DNA from: Rhodanobacter sp. Root480
Lineage (GTDB): Bacteria; Pseudomonadota; Gammaproteobacteria; Xanthomonadales; Rhodanobacteraceae
DNA length: 64,000 nucleotides
Assembly (NCBI RefSeq): GCF_001426645.1
Contig: NZ_LMEX01000001.1
Coordinates: 634,755 to 698,754, forward strand
Direction of reading: 5' to 3'
Every line of letters begins with the position of its first letter. Positions within the stretch are counted from its first letter, which is position 1. Positions 20,910 through 29,766 of this stretch are shown here, piece after piece. The notes beneath the pieces were generated by a model that was given only the letters and a program-made list of their open reading frames with translations, did not search any database and was not told where the DNA came from. Both the position numbers and the translations under genes were made by a program.

Positions 20910-21785
20910 ATGAACATTCTGGTCACGGGCAGTACCGGCACCATTGGCAGCTTGGTCGTACAAGGGTTGGCGGCACAGGGCGCCAGCGTCCATGCGCTGA
21001 CGCGCAACCCCGACAAGGCGTCGTTTCCCGCCGGCGTCACCGCCGTCAAGGGCGACATGACCGACATCCCCTCGATGCGGGCCGCATTGAAACAGGTCGA
21101 TATGCTGTTTCTGCTCAACGCCGTGGTCGCCGACGAGGTGACCCAGGCGATCGGTACCCTGAGCCTGGCGCGCGAGGCGGGTATCGAACGCATCGTCTAT
21201 CTGTCGGTGCTCAACAGCGATACGTATACCGACGTGCCGCATTTCACCGGCAAGTACACGGTGGAACGGATGATCGAACAGCTCGACTTGCCGGTGACGG
21301 TGCTGCGCCCTTCGTACTTCATGCAGAACGACGCCAGGCTCAGGGACGGCTTGTTGCAGGGGCGCTACGGCATGCCGGTGGGCGACGTCGGGATATCGAT
21401 GGTCGATGTGCGTGACATCGCCGAGATCGCGGTCGCCGCGCTGCTGCGCCGCGCGAATGCGCCGACGCCGCTGCCGCGCGAGGTGATCGAAATCGTGGGG
21501 CCGGATGTATTGACCGGCGATGCGCTGGCAACGCTCTGGTCCGGTGTGCTGGGCAAGCCGATAACGTACGCGGGCAATGACCTCGCTGCGTTCGAAGGTT
21601 TCATGGCCGGGATCATGCCTTCGTGGTCGGCCTACGACCTGCGCCTGATGCTCGCGCGATTCCATGTCGATGGCATGCTCGGCAAACCGCTTGCGATGAA
21701 AACACTTGCAGGGCTGCTTGGCCATCCGCCCCGTCGCTATCGTGATTTCGCCGCCGAGCTGGCGCTGGCCTGGCAGGCGGACTGA
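20910..21785 (+). CDS. NmrA-family NAD(P)-binding oxidoreductase
   Basis: This 291-residue Rossmann-fold protein starts right at the dinucleotide motif MNILVTGSTGTIGSLV. The pattern NAVVADEV and IVYLSVLNSD, without the YxxxK catalytic pair of classical short-chain dehydrogenases, fits the NmrA/QorB-like atypical SDR group. These act as quinone reductases or redox sensors. The start follows AGGAGACACCTC. It is divergent from the LysR gene at 19902-20804, which probably regulates it. Confidence 0.88.
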   Translation: MNILVTGSTGTIGSLVVQGLAAQGASVHALTRNPDKASFPAGVTAVKGDMTDIPSMRAALKQVDMLFLLNAVVADEVTQAIGTLSLAREAGIERIVYLSVLNSDTYTDVPHFTGKYTVERMIEQLDLPVTVLRPSYFMQNDARLRDGLLQGRYGMPVGDVGISMVDVRDIAEIAVAALLRRANAPTPLPREVIEIVGPDVLTGDALATLWSGVLGKPITYAGNDLAAFEGFMAGIMPSWSAYDLRLMLARFHVDGMLGKPLAMKTLAGLLGHPPRRYRDFAAELALAWQAD

Positions 21786-21806
21786 ACGGCACGAGGCCGC
21801 TGGCGG

Positions 21807-22769
21807 TCATCCGGCGGCCTCGTCCGAGGTTTGGAAGAAGGCTGCCAGCTCGGAGGCTACGGCGGCGGGCTGTTCCTCCGGCATGAAATGACCGCAGTTG
21901 GCGATCCTGCCTCCGCGTACGTCTTCGGCAAATGCTCTTAACGGTGCGGCCATATCGGGGATCGAACCCTGATCCGCACTCAGGGCCAGCACGGGCATCG
22001 CGAGTTTCCCCGTGGCGGCGAATGCGCGGTTCTGGCGTGCGGATTCGGGCGTTGCCCGGTAATAGGCCAGGCCGGAGCGCAGTCCACCGGGTAGCGTGAA
22101 GACGCGCAGGTACTCATCCAGATCCTGTTCGCTGAAAACCGACGGATCGGCCGCCTTTCGACGCAGAAACCAGGCCAGGTATTCGCGCTCGTGGCCGGCG
22201 ATCAGCATCTCGGGCAAATCCGGAATCACATGGAAGGCGAAGTGCCAGGTGCGCCACGCCTGTTCCGGCGCTACCGGCAGGCGATCAGGCAAGGTCACAC
22301 CCGGGATGCCGGCGTCGAGCAGTGCCAGCGCCCGTACTTCACTGCCGTAGCGGGCGGCAAGCGGGTAGGCGACCCAGGCGCCCACATCATGCGCGGCCAG
22401 GCCATAGCGATTGACCCCGAGCTGTTGCAGCAGCGCGTGCACCTTCGCTGCCAGCGCGCCGGTATCGTAACCACCGTCGGGTCGGTCGGAATCACCTTGT
22501 CCGGGCAGGTCGATCGCGATCACGTCGTGGGTCGATGCCAGGCACGGCATGACCTGGCGCCATGCATACCAGCTCTGCGGAAAGCCGGCCAGAAGGACGA
22601 TGGTGTCGCCCCCTGGCCGCCCGCCGCGGACGTAATGCAGCCGAACGCCGTCGACGTTTGCGAACCGGTGGACAAAGCCCGGCGACGACAGCTCGGGCCT
22701 CGCGCTCGACGGAAAATCAGGCAACCGTTCTCCAGCCTGTGCATTGTTGTCTTCCCGGTCTTTCATCAT
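21807..22769 (-). CDS. Alpha/beta hydrolase, epoxide hydrolase-like
   Basis: This 320-residue alpha/beta hydrolase has Asp as the likely nucleophile (AAHDVGAWVAY, near residue 125), an Asp in LSADQGSIPD and a His in NCGHFMPEEQP. This is the Asp-His-Asp arrangement of epoxide hydrolases and haloacid or haloalkane dehalogenases rather than Ser esterases. The oxyanion motif, usually HGFP, reads LAGFPQSW, with Ala for His. No signal peptide is visible. It lies 57 bp downstream of a TetR gene on the same strand, suggesting a self-regulated two-gene operon. The substrate is unknown. Confidence 0.82.
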   Translation of the reverse strand: MMKDREDNNAQAGERLPDFPSSARPELSSPGFVHRFANVDGVRLHYVRGGRPGGDTIVLLAGFPQSWYAWRQVMPCLASTHDVIAIDLPGQGDSDRPDGGYDTGALAAKVHALLQQLGVNRYGLAAHDVGAWVAYPLAARYGSEVRALALLDAGIPGVTLPDRLPVAPEQAWRTWHFAFHVIPDLPEMLIAGHEREYLAWFLRRKAADPSVFSEQDLDEYLRVFTLPGGLRSGLAYYRATPESARQNRAFAATGKLAMPVLALSADQGSIPDMAAPLRAFAEDVRGGRIANCGHFMPEEQPAAVASELAAFFQTSDEAAG

Positions 22770-22825
22770 GGATTCCTCTACCAATGCAAAAAGGAAATGT
22801 TCATTTCCTAATAAGTCAAAAAAAA

Positions 22826-23449
22826 TCAATCGAGGACTTTCAGGGCGAGCGAGACCAGCGCGTTCATGTCGTCGTGCGATCGCCCGGTCTTGCCGACGAC
22901 GCGCATGCCCTGCAGGACGCACAGCATCAGTCGACCGGCCGCTGCACTGTCCAGATCCGCCCGGATCGATCCATCCGCCTGACCATCGCGGATGGTGCGG
23001 ACGAGCAGTCGTTCATTGCGGGCATAGGCGGCTCGCACGCGCCGTGCAGTGTCCGCGTCCATGGTTGCCAGCTCGGTCGCGCTACCGGCCACCATGCAAC
23101 CCTGCTTTCCCTCTGATCCGGAGGATGCCGCGGCGTAGAGGCCAAGCAACTCCCCGAGCTGCTCACGCCCGTTGCCCGCATGGCGCAGGGCAAGATGGCG
23201 CATGGCGTCCCTTTCCTCGACATAACGGTCGAAGGCGGCCAGGAATATCCCGCGCTTGTCCTTGAACGCCTTGTAGATACTGCCCGCGACCAGCCCGGTG
23301 GCCTGGGTGAGATCGGCAATCGTCGTTGCGTTGTAACCACGCTCGCGGAAAACCCGGACTGCTCCGTCCAGGGCCTTGGCCATGTCGAATTCTCGCGGCC
23401 GTCCGCGTCCTCGGGGGCGCGTGGTCCTAGGTGGATTGGATGGACTCAT
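22826..23449 (-). CDS. TetR-family transcriptional regulator
   Basis: This 207-residue regulator has an N-terminal TetR helix-turn-helix (residues about 20-65: RGYNATTIADLTQATGLVAGSIYKAFKDK) preceded by a basic arm (RPRGRGRPREFD). The C-terminal ligand domain is of the TetR_C/YxaF-like type (GCMVAGSATEL). It is upstream of and co-directional with the epoxide hydrolase-like gene, which it probably represses. The ligand is unknown. Confidence 0.9.
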   Translation of the reverse strand: MSPSNPPRTTRPRGRGRPREFDMAKALDGAVRVFRERGYNATTIADLTQATGLVAGSIYKAFKDKRGIFLAAFDRYVEERDAMRHLALRHAGNGREQLGELLGLYAAASSGSEGKQGCMVAGSATELATMDADTARRVRAAYARNERLLVRTIRDGQADGSIRADLDSAAAGRLMLCVLQGMRVVGKTGRSHDDMNALVSLALKVLD

Positions 23450-23570
23450 GCCGTCATTTTGGAATGGATCGTTTCCAAAATCAATGGCGACCGGCAGGCG
23501 ATGGATCCGGACGGATATTCACTCTCGAGACATTCAGCAACCCACACACTGGAGGGCCTGATCCCGAGTC

Positions 23571-24674
23571 ATGCAAGTGCACCGCAATCCCGGCCCCATT
23601 TCGATTGTCCGCCACGCCGCGCGCTGTGCCGCGCTGCTGTGCGTGCTGTTGCTCCTGTCTGTCGCGATGCCCGCGTTCGGCAGCGCGTCGACCGGCCGCG
23701 GAAAGCCACTGAAGATCGACGTCGTCCGCGATCGGCTGACGCTGTCATTGACGCATTACCCGCAGGTGTATCTGCATGGCGAGATCGATGCCGGTGCGCC
23801 ACAGCGGTTCGCGGCGCTGGTTGCGTCCGGTCGCATCGAAAGGGGTTCGGACGTCTATCTCAACGCGCGCGGCGCTGACCGCGCTGCCGGCATGGCGTTG
23901 GGCAGGATGTTTCGCGCTGGCGGCATGGCCACGCATCTGGGTACGCCACGGCAGCCGAAGTGGGCGAGCGTCGAGGCCAAGACGGCTATCTGCATGGATG
24001 CCTGTCTTTACGCCTATCTCGGTGGCCTGTATCGCTGGGTGCCCAGCGGGCGCGATCGTATCGGATTCAGCTCGCCACAGACGCAGGCCACGCGCCACTC
24101 ACCCGATGCCGTCACTTATCTGAAAGCGATGGGGATCAAGGATGAAATGCTTGGCAGCGAGGCGTGGCTGACGGCCGAGAAGATGACCGCGTCTGGCCTG
24201 GCCAACAATGGCCGGCTGCCGACGACGGCCACTTATGATTTGTCCAGGCCTGCGCCACGACTGGATTTGCGCCTGGCGGATCGCAAGGGAACGCACCGGC
24301 TCACGGTCCAGTGCCAACCGGGCAAGACCACGGTGACGGCGTATGACGAAGTGGGCATCGCGCGTGCGCGGCAAATCGCCTTGCGTGGTGGTAGTTCCTA
24401 TTTTCAGCTCGGCGACGAAAAGCGGTTGAGCCAGCCACGCGGCGGCGCGCAGGCGATGGGCAACGCGCTGGTGATCCGCCGTGATCTGCCGCCTGCCGAT
24501 CTGGTGGATCTGATATCGGCGTGGTCGGTCGGCGCATGGGTCGGCGGCCGCAGCGATGCCTTCCGTGATGGCTTCACCATGCCGTTGCAGCCGGTGCGCG
24601 CACAGCTCAAGGTTTTCTACTACACCTGCTGGCGCGTTGCGCCATGGCCAGCGCGGCCCAAGAAGGCGCACTGA
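23571..24674 (+). CDS. Exported hypothetical protein with ClpP/crotonase-like fold
   Basis: The 367-residue protein begins with a long signal peptide (hydrophobic core AALLCVLLLLSVAMPAFGSA, cleavage near residue 38). The next 170 residues show the pattern of the COG3904-type periplasmic proteins that adopt a ClpP-like fold: YLHGEID, DVYLNARGAD, GRMFRAGGMATHLGTP, a Cys pair in AICMDACLYAYLGG and RIGFSSPQ. In that family the conserved CxSAC segment is the expected catalytic-site region. Here it reads CMDAC, with Asp where Ser is common. The C-terminal half (about 225-367) is unassigned. It is divergent from the TetR gene. No function can be named. Confidence 0.72.
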   Translation: MQVHRNPGPISIVRHAARCAALLCVLLLLSVAMPAFGSASTGRGKPLKIDVVRDRLTLSLTHYPQVYLHGEIDAGAPQRFAALVASGRIERGSDVYLNARGADRAAGMALGRMFRAGGMATHLGTPRQPKWASVEAKTAICMDACLYAYLGGLYRWVPSGRDRIGFSSPQTQATRHSPDAVTYLKAMGIKDEMLGSEAWLTAEKMTASGLANNGRLPTTATYDLSRPAPRLDLRLADRKGTHRLTVQCQPGKTTVTAYDEVGIARARQIALRGGSSYFQLGDEKRLSQPRGGAQAMGNALVIRRDLPPADLVDLISAWSVGAWVGGRSDAFRDGFTMPLQPVRAQLKVFYYTCWRVAPWPARPKKAH

Positions 24675-24722
24675 AAGCTGTTGTCCCGCGAGCGGGACGA
24701 CAACGCTTGGCGACGTCGTGCT

Positions 24723-25229
24723 TCAGGCGCGCCGCGGCAATATCCAGTCCGGCCGGATGAAGTGGCAGGTGTAGCCGGTGGGGAAGTGTTCGAGATAGTC
24801 CTGGTGTTCGGGCTCGGCTTCCCAGAAGTCACCCGCGGGCGCCAGCTCGGTCACGACCTTGCCCGGCCACAAGCCGGACGCGTCGACGTCGGCCATGGTG
24901 TCTTCGGCCACTTCCTTCTGCGCTTCGCTGGTGTAGAAGATGGCCGACCGGTAGCTGGTACCCCGGTCGTTTCCCTGCCGATTGATGGTGCTGGGGTCGT
25001 GGATCTGGAAGAAGAACTCCAGCAGGGTACGGTAGCTGATGACCTGCGGATCGAACACGATCTCGATGGCCTCGGCATGGGTGCCGTGATGGCGATACGT
25101 CGCGTTCGGCACGTCGCCGCCGGAATAACCCACGCGGGTGGAGACGACGCCGGGCTGGCGGCGCAGAAGATCCTGCATGCCCCAGAAACAGCCGCCGGCA
25201 AGAATGGCGCGATCAGTGGTGGCTGTCAT
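24723..25229 (-). CDS. msrA: Peptide-methionine (S)-S-oxide reductase MsrA
   Basis: MsrA repairs S-sulfoxides of methionine in proteins. The chosen start at 25229 gives 168 residues with the active-site motif GGCFWGMQ at residues 12-19, and the family signatures [14 protein letters not shown] and YRSAIFY. A CGGAGA ribosome site precedes the start. The extra upstream frame has no homology and overlaps the divergent channel gene's leader. No msrB is adjacent. Confidence 0.95.
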   Translation of the reverse strand: MTATTDRAILAGGCFWGMQDLLRRQPGVVSTRVGYSGGDVPNATYRHHGTHAEAIEIVFDPQVISYRTLLEFFFQIHDPSTINRQGNDRGTSYRSAIFYTSEAQKEVAEDTMADVDASGLWPGKVVTELAPAGDFWEAEPEHQDYLEHFPTGYTCHFIRPDWILPRRA

Positions 25230-25395
25230 CGAAATCTCCGGTGGTTGGTGTGCGGTTGAAGATGGGGATGATGCGCGGCTTTGTCGAGTGGTGGAACGAC
25301 AGGCAGACCCATCCAACGTTTGCCGTGCAACCGCGTCGTTCCTGAGGCAAGCTTTGCCGCCTGGGGGCCGTCGGGCGCCCAACGGGGATCGACAC

Positions 25396-25971
25396 ATGGG
25401 CAAGGGGCGGTTGGAAGCGTTCAGCGACGGCGTCATCGCGATCATCATCACCATCATGGTGCTGGAGCTGAAAGTGCCTGAAAGCCATGCGCTGGCATCG
25501 CTCGCGCCGCTGGCTCCGGTTCTGCTCAGCTACGTGTTGAGCTTCGTGTACGTGGGCATTTACTGGAACAACCATCACCACATGCTCTCGACCGTGCACC
25601 GCATATCGGGGCGTGTGCTGTGGGCGAACCTGCACCTGCTGTTCTGGCTGTCGTTGCTTCCATTCACCACGGCCTGGATGGGCGAAAACCACTTCGCCGC
25701 GTCGCCGACGGCCGTCTATGGCGTGGTGCTGTTGATGGCGGCGGTCGCCTATTGGCTGCTGCAGCGCACGCTTATCGTGGCTGATGGCCGCGACGCCGTG
25801 CTCGCCACGGCGATCGGGTCGGATTGGAAGGGCAAACTGTCGCCACTGCTCTATCTGACGGGCATCGCGTTGACGTTCTGGCGGCCGTGGGCGGGCCAGG
25901 CCATGTACGTGTTGGCGGCGTTGTTGTGGCTGATTCCGGATCGCCGCATCGAACGTGCCAGCAACGCCTGA
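25396..25971 (+). CDS. TMEM175-family (DUF1211) membrane channel
   Basis: This 191-residue protein has about six transmembrane helices. The first helix carries the family signature [21 protein letters not shown], and LPFTTAWMG occurs in helix 3. Bacterial TMEM175 proteins form tetrameric potassium channels, in which conserved leucine or isoleucine residues of helix 1 form the pore constriction. The start at 25396 is 10 bases after GGGGA and directly precedes the signature. It is divergent from msrA. Confidence 0.85.
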   Translation: MGKGRLEAFSDGVIAIIITIMVLELKVPESHALASLAPLAPVLLSYVLSFVYVGIYWNNHHHMLSTVHRISGRVLWANLHLLFWLSLLPFTTAWMGENHFAASPTAVYGVVLLMAAVAYWLLQRTLIVADGRDAVLATAIGSDWKGKLSPLLYLTGIALTFWRPWAGQAMYVLAALLWLIPDRRIERASNA

Positions 25972-26048
25972 GCGCCAGCTCCCTCCGTGGAGCTGGCGGT
26001 GTCACGACGGTGGTGTCATGACTGGCGCCGTGGAACTTCCGCCGATGG

Positions 26049-26816
26049 TTACAGGAACATGCCGCCCGAGGCCTCGATCCGCTGGCCATTGATCCAGCCA
26101 TTGGCGGACGTCAGCAACGACGCCACCACTCCGCCGATATCGTCCGCTTCGCCAACCCGACCCAAGGCGGTCTGCGAGGCCACGAAAGCATTCAACTGCG
26201 CGTTGTCGCGCACTGCGCCGCCACCAAAATCGGTGGCGATGGCGCCAGGCGCCAGCGTATTCACGGTGATACCGCGCGGGCCCAGTTCCTTGGCCAGGTA
26301 GCGCGCGAGTACCTCGATGGCGCCTTTCATCGCCGCATAAGCGGTATAGCCGGGCAGGGTGAATCGCGTCAGGCCGCTGGAGACGTTGAGAATGCGTCCG
26401 CCGTCGGCGATCAGCGGCAACAGCTTCTGGGTGAGGAAAAACACGCCCTTGAAGTGCACGTCGACCAGTTCGTCGAACTGCGCTTCCGTCGTTTCGGCAA
26501 AGCTGACGTGCCCGCCGGTACCCGCGTTGTTGACGAGAAAGTCGAACTGCTGGCGCTGCCAGCGGCTTTCGAGCACCTCGCCCACCTGTTGGGCGAAGGC
26601 ATCGAAGCGCCGGCTGTCGGCCATGTCGAGCGCCAGCGCCACTGCCCGCCGGCCCATGGCCTCGACCTGCGCCACGACGGCCTCGGCTTCGGTGCGATTG
26701 GTGCGGTAGGTGATGATGACGTCGGTGCCTTGTTCGGCCAATTTCAGTGCGGCGTTCCTGCCCAGGCCGCGACTGCCGCCGGTGATGAGGGCGATGGAAG
26801 GTGCGTGGCGAGTCAT
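26049..26816 (-). CDS. Short-chain dehydrogenase/reductase
   Basis: This 255-residue classical SDR has the cofactor motif TGGSRGLGRN (residues 13-22), NNAGTG near 94, the catalytic Ser in NVSSG and the YAAMK (YxxxK) pair near 160, and the PG motif LAPGAIATDFGG. The early Arg-containing segment TYRTNR suggests NADPH preference. It is divergent from a LysR gene starting 141 bp away, its probable regulator. The substrate is unknown. Confidence 0.9.
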   Translation of the reverse strand: MTRHAPSIALITGGSRGLGRNAALKLAEQGTDVIITYRTNRTEAEAVVAQVEAMGRRAVALALDMADSRRFDAFAQQVGEVLESRWQRQQFDFLVNNAGTGGHVSFAETTEAQFDELVDVHFKGVFFLTQKLLPLIADGGRILNVSSGLTRFTLPGYTAYAAMKGAIEVLARYLAKELGPRGITVNTLAPGAIATDFGGGAVRDNAQLNAFVASQTALGRVGEADDIGGVVASLLTSANGWINGQRIEASGGMFL

Positions 26817-26956
26817 GGTTGTCTCCGATCAGATGTGGGAGAGGCGACTTTATTGATCGACAGACAAGGGATAAATTGGCATTAATTGATTTGTATGTTT
26901 GTCATTTTTGAACAATAGGTGCCTGGTCAGGCCTCGGTACCTCCACGGGAAAGCGC

Positions 26957-27859
26957 GTGAACAAACTCGATGCGATGCGGATATTCCTGCGGGTGGCGGA
27001 AATGGCCAGCTTCACGCGCGCCGCCGAGAGCCTGGCGATGCCCAAGGCCAGCGCGTCCATGGCCGTGCAGCAGTTGGAAAGCCTGCTCGGCACACGGCTG
27101 CTGCACCGGACGACGCGCAAGGTCAGCCTGACCCATGACGGCCAGGCCTTCTACGAGCGCAGCAAGGACCTGTTGGGGGACATGGACGAGCTGCAGTCAA
27201 TGTTCCAGCAAGGTGGTCAATCGCTGCGCGGGCGCTTGCGGGTGGACATGTCCACCGGCATGGCGTGCAACATCGTGATCAGGCGATTGCCGGAATTCCT
27301 GCAGGCGCATCCATCGATCGAGTTGGAGTTGAGCAGCACCGATCGCGTGGTCGACCTGGTGCGCGAGGGTTTCGACTGCGTGTTGCGCGCCGGCCCGTTG
27401 GCGGAAAACAACCTCGTGGCCCGTCCGCTCGGCAACCTGCGCGTCATCAATTGCGCCAGCCCCGATTATTTGCGCCGCCACGGCACGCCGCAAACGCTGG
27501 AGGATCTCTCGGCACATCGGCTGATCCACTACGCATCCACGCTGGGCAGCAAACCAGCAGGCTGGGAATATCCCACCGCCACCGGATACGCGTGCCTGCC
27601 GATGGAGGGCGTGCTGACGGTCAACAACACCGAGGCCTATACGACGGCCTGCCTGGCCGGGTTGGGGCTGATCCAGTCACCCATTGCAAGCCTGCAACCG
27701 TGGATCGAGCAGGGACAACTGGTGGAAGTGCTGCCGCAATTTCCAGCCGAACCGATGCCGTTGTCGATCCTGTACGCCAACCGCCGCAACCTGCCCAGCA
27801 GGGTTCGCGAATTCATGGGGTGGCTGGAAGGTTTGCTGGCGCCTTATCTGCGGTTGTGA
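26957..27859 (+). CDS. LysR-family transcriptional regulator
   Basis: This 300-residue regulator has the DNA-binding domain MNKLDAMRIFLRVAEMASFTRAAESLAMPKASASMAVQQLE at residues 1-41 and an effector domain with the CrgA/PBP2-like motif LVREGFDCVLRAGPL. It belongs to the CrgA/DsdC-like subgroup often divergent to short-chain dehydrogenases, as here. The 140-bp intergenic region, AT-richer than its surroundings, should contain its binding site. Confidence 0.9.
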   Translation: MNKLDAMRIFLRVAEMASFTRAAESLAMPKASASMAVQQLESLLGTRLLHRTTRKVSLTHDGQAFYERSKDLLGDMDELQSMFQQGGQSLRGRLRVDMSTGMACNIVIRRLPEFLQAHPSIELELSSTDRVVDLVREGFDCVLRAGPLAENNLVARPLGNLRVINCASPDYLRRHGTPQTLEDLSAHRLIHYASTLGSKPAGWEYPTATGYACLPMEGVLTVNNTEAYTTACLAGLGLIQSPIASLQPWIEQGQLVEVLPQFPAEPMPLSILYANRRNLPSRVREFMGWLEGLLAPYLRL

Positions 27860-28087
27860 CGGTCAACGCGTTGCTGGCCCCGGTCCCGACACGCGTTGCT
27901 GGCCCTCGCCGATCACGGTCTCTCACGACTCGCGATCGCACACAAATGTGAATTGGTATGGTCCGATGGTGCCCGTGGTATCAATTTATAGGCAAAGTGG
28001 TACTGGATTGTGGCAGGCGGCATGACCAGTTTGCCGGGGGGCAGGGGCATCAGTAAGCTTGCCGCTCGCTCGCCTATGAAGCAGACC

Positions 28088-28846
28088 ATGCGCAGAAAAC
28101 TTGTGGCCGGAAACTGGAAGATGTACGGCAGTCGCTCGATGGCCTCGGACCTGGCCGGCGCCATTGCCGCCAGCATGCCGGCCGACATCGATGTAGCCGT
28201 GTTTCCCCCGTATCCATACATCAACACCTTGAGCGAACAACTCGTCGGCACGGCCCTGCAATTGGGTGCGCAGGACGTGAGCGAGCATGAAGGACAGGGC
28301 GCCTATACCGGCGAGGTAAGCGCCGCGATGCTGGCGGAAGTCGGCGTGGACTATGTCTTGGTGGGTCATTCGGAGCGCCGCCGCTATCACGGCGAAAGCA
28401 ACGAATGCGTCGCGCGAAAATTCGCGGCCGCGAGGGCGGGAGGGCTCACCCCCATCCTTTGTGTCGGTGAAACCCGCCAGCAGCGTGACAGTGGTGAAAC
28501 CGAAAACGTCATCGGCGAACAACTCGAAGCGGTCCTGCGACTCAACGGCATTGCGAGTTTCGACACGGCGCTGGTCGGGTACGAACCGGTGTGGGCGATC
28601 GGCTCCGGCGAGACGGCAACGCCGCAACAGGCGCAGGACGTTCACGCGTTCATTCGTAGCAAACTCGAAAAAGAAGATGTTACAATCGCCCGTCTGACTA
28701 GGCTGCTTTATGGCGGCAGCGTCACCGCGGTCAACGCCGCAAAGCTGTTTGCGCAACCGGACGTCGATGGCGGGTTGGTAGGCGGCGCAGCCTTGACTGC
28801 AACCGACTTCCTAGACATCTGCGCCGCGGCGCATCAAGCGCCATAG
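28088..28846 (+). CDS. tpiA: Triose-phosphate isomerase
   Basis: TpiA interconverts dihydroxyacetone phosphate and glyceraldehyde-3-phosphate in glycolysis. The chosen start at 28088 gives 252 residues opening MRRKLVAGNWKMYG, matching the family N-terminus; an in-frame Met four codons earlier is also possible. The catalytic Lys (GNWKMYG), His (VGHSERR) and Glu (VGYEPVWAIGSG) are present, as is the closing loop GGSVTAVNA. secG follows 13 bp later, the usual tpiA-secG pair. Confidence 0.97.
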   Translation: MRRKLVAGNWKMYGSRSMASDLAGAIAASMPADIDVAVFPPYPYINTLSEQLVGTALQLGAQDVSEHEGQGAYTGEVSAAMLAEVGVDYVLVGHSERRRYHGESNECVARKFAAARAGGLTPILCVGETRQQRDSGETENVIGEQLEAVLRLNGIASFDTALVGYEPVWAIGSGETATPQQAQDVHAFIRSKLEKEDVTIARLTRLLYGGSVTAVNAAKLFAQPDVDGGLVGGAALTATDFLDICAAAHQAP

Positions 28847-28859
28847 GTTCCGAGAAATC

Positions 28860-29303
28860 ATGTTCGTCATCTTCAGCGTCTTCTACATCCTGGTCGCGGC
28901 GGCAATGACCGTGCTGATCCTGTTGCAAAACGGTCAGGGCGCCAGTGCCGGCTCCGGTTTCGGCGGCGGTGCCTCTGCCACCGTATTCGGTGCGCGCGGT
29001 TCGGCCAACTTCCTGACCCGGGCCACCGGTGCGCTCGCCGCGGTGTTTTTTGCCCTCAGTCTGGGCATGGGTGTTTACCTGAACTACAACGGCAACGCTC
29101 ATCAGGATGCCGTCGATCTTGGCGTGATGTCCGGCGTGGCCACCAAGCCCGCTGAAGTACCCGCCAGCAAGACAGCCGTCAGCTCGGAAGTGCCGCAAGC
29201 CACCTCGCCGGCCACGGCCGTACCCGAGGCCACAACGGCTCCCGCCGGCAACCAAGGCGAAATACCGGCTGCACCCCAGCCGAAACCTGCGACAAAACCC
29301 TGA
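28860..29303 (+). CDS. secG: Preprotein translocase subunit SecG
   Basis: SecG is the small accessory subunit of the SecYEG channel. The 147-residue protein has two transmembrane helices (residues about 1-22 and 54-76), separated by the conserved loop QNGQGASAGSGFGGGASATVFGARG that carries the family signature. The C-terminal 65 residues are a low-complexity Ala/Pro/Thr tail, as is common in Xanthomonadales SecG. A tRNA-Leu gene follows 24 bp later and is probably cotranscribed. Confidence 0.95.
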   Translation: MFVIFSVFYILVAAAMTVLILLQNGQGASAGSGFGGGASATVFGARGSANFLTRATGALAAVFFALSLGMGVYLNYNGNAHQDAVDLGVMSGVATKPAEVPASKTAVSSEVPQATSPATAVPEATTAPAGNQGEIPAAPQPKPATKP

Positions 29304-29327
29304 AAAGGGCGCGGTAGAAACACACCT

Positions 29328-29412
29328 GCCCAGGTGGCGGAATTGGTAGACGCACTACCTTGAGGTGGTAGCGACGAGAGTCGTAGGGGTTCGAGTCCCC
29401 TCTTGGGCACCA
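29328..29412 (+). tRNA. tRNA-Leu (anticodon GAG)
   Basis: This 85-nt class II tRNA has an encoded CCA end. The acceptor arms GCCCAGG and CTTGGGC pair with one G-T pair. The anticodon stem is CTACC/GGTAG around the loop TTGAGGT, giving anticodon GAG, which reads CUC and CUU. A variable arm typical of tRNA-Leu is present (GCGACGAGAGTCGT), followed by the T loop GGTTCGAGTCC. It lies just after secG, a common place for this tRNA. Confidence 0.97.
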
Positions 29413-29445
29413 TTTGGTACTTTCGCAGCAGACTGCTGCGGAATG

Positions 29446-29475
29446 GAAAAACCCGCCGCTCGGCGGGTTTTTTTT
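29446..29475 (+). terminator. Intrinsic terminator after tRNA-Leu
   Basis: AAAAACCCGCC-GCTC-GGCGGG followed by eight T residues forms a short strong stem with a U-tract, 34 bp after the tRNA. It would end the tpiA-secG-tRNA transcript. Confidence 0.9.
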
Positions 29476-29766
29476 ATGCTGCCGCCATCGTCTTTTGGTA
29501 TCCAACCGGGGATCCGGATGCCATCGACGGCTTGCAGGCCAGACATTCCCGCACGGTATGCCAGGGCGAGCGCTTACATAAGAGGTAAGGGTGGGCGTGG
29601 CAAATTTTGGCGATCGATTTACCGCAGCGATGATTGGCGGGGATGCCAGATCACGGTGCGTGGCGTCGGCAGGTGGCTGCCTGTTTTCGTGGGCGGCGCC
29701 TTCATGGCTTGCAATGATTTGTTCAGCAGCCTAATTTCACTAAGCCTAACCAGGGAGGGGCACGCG

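Noticed and set aside
29328..29412. tRNA-Leu as an integration site for a mobile element
   Set aside because: No direct repeat of the tRNA 3' end and no integrase gene were seen downstream in the window.
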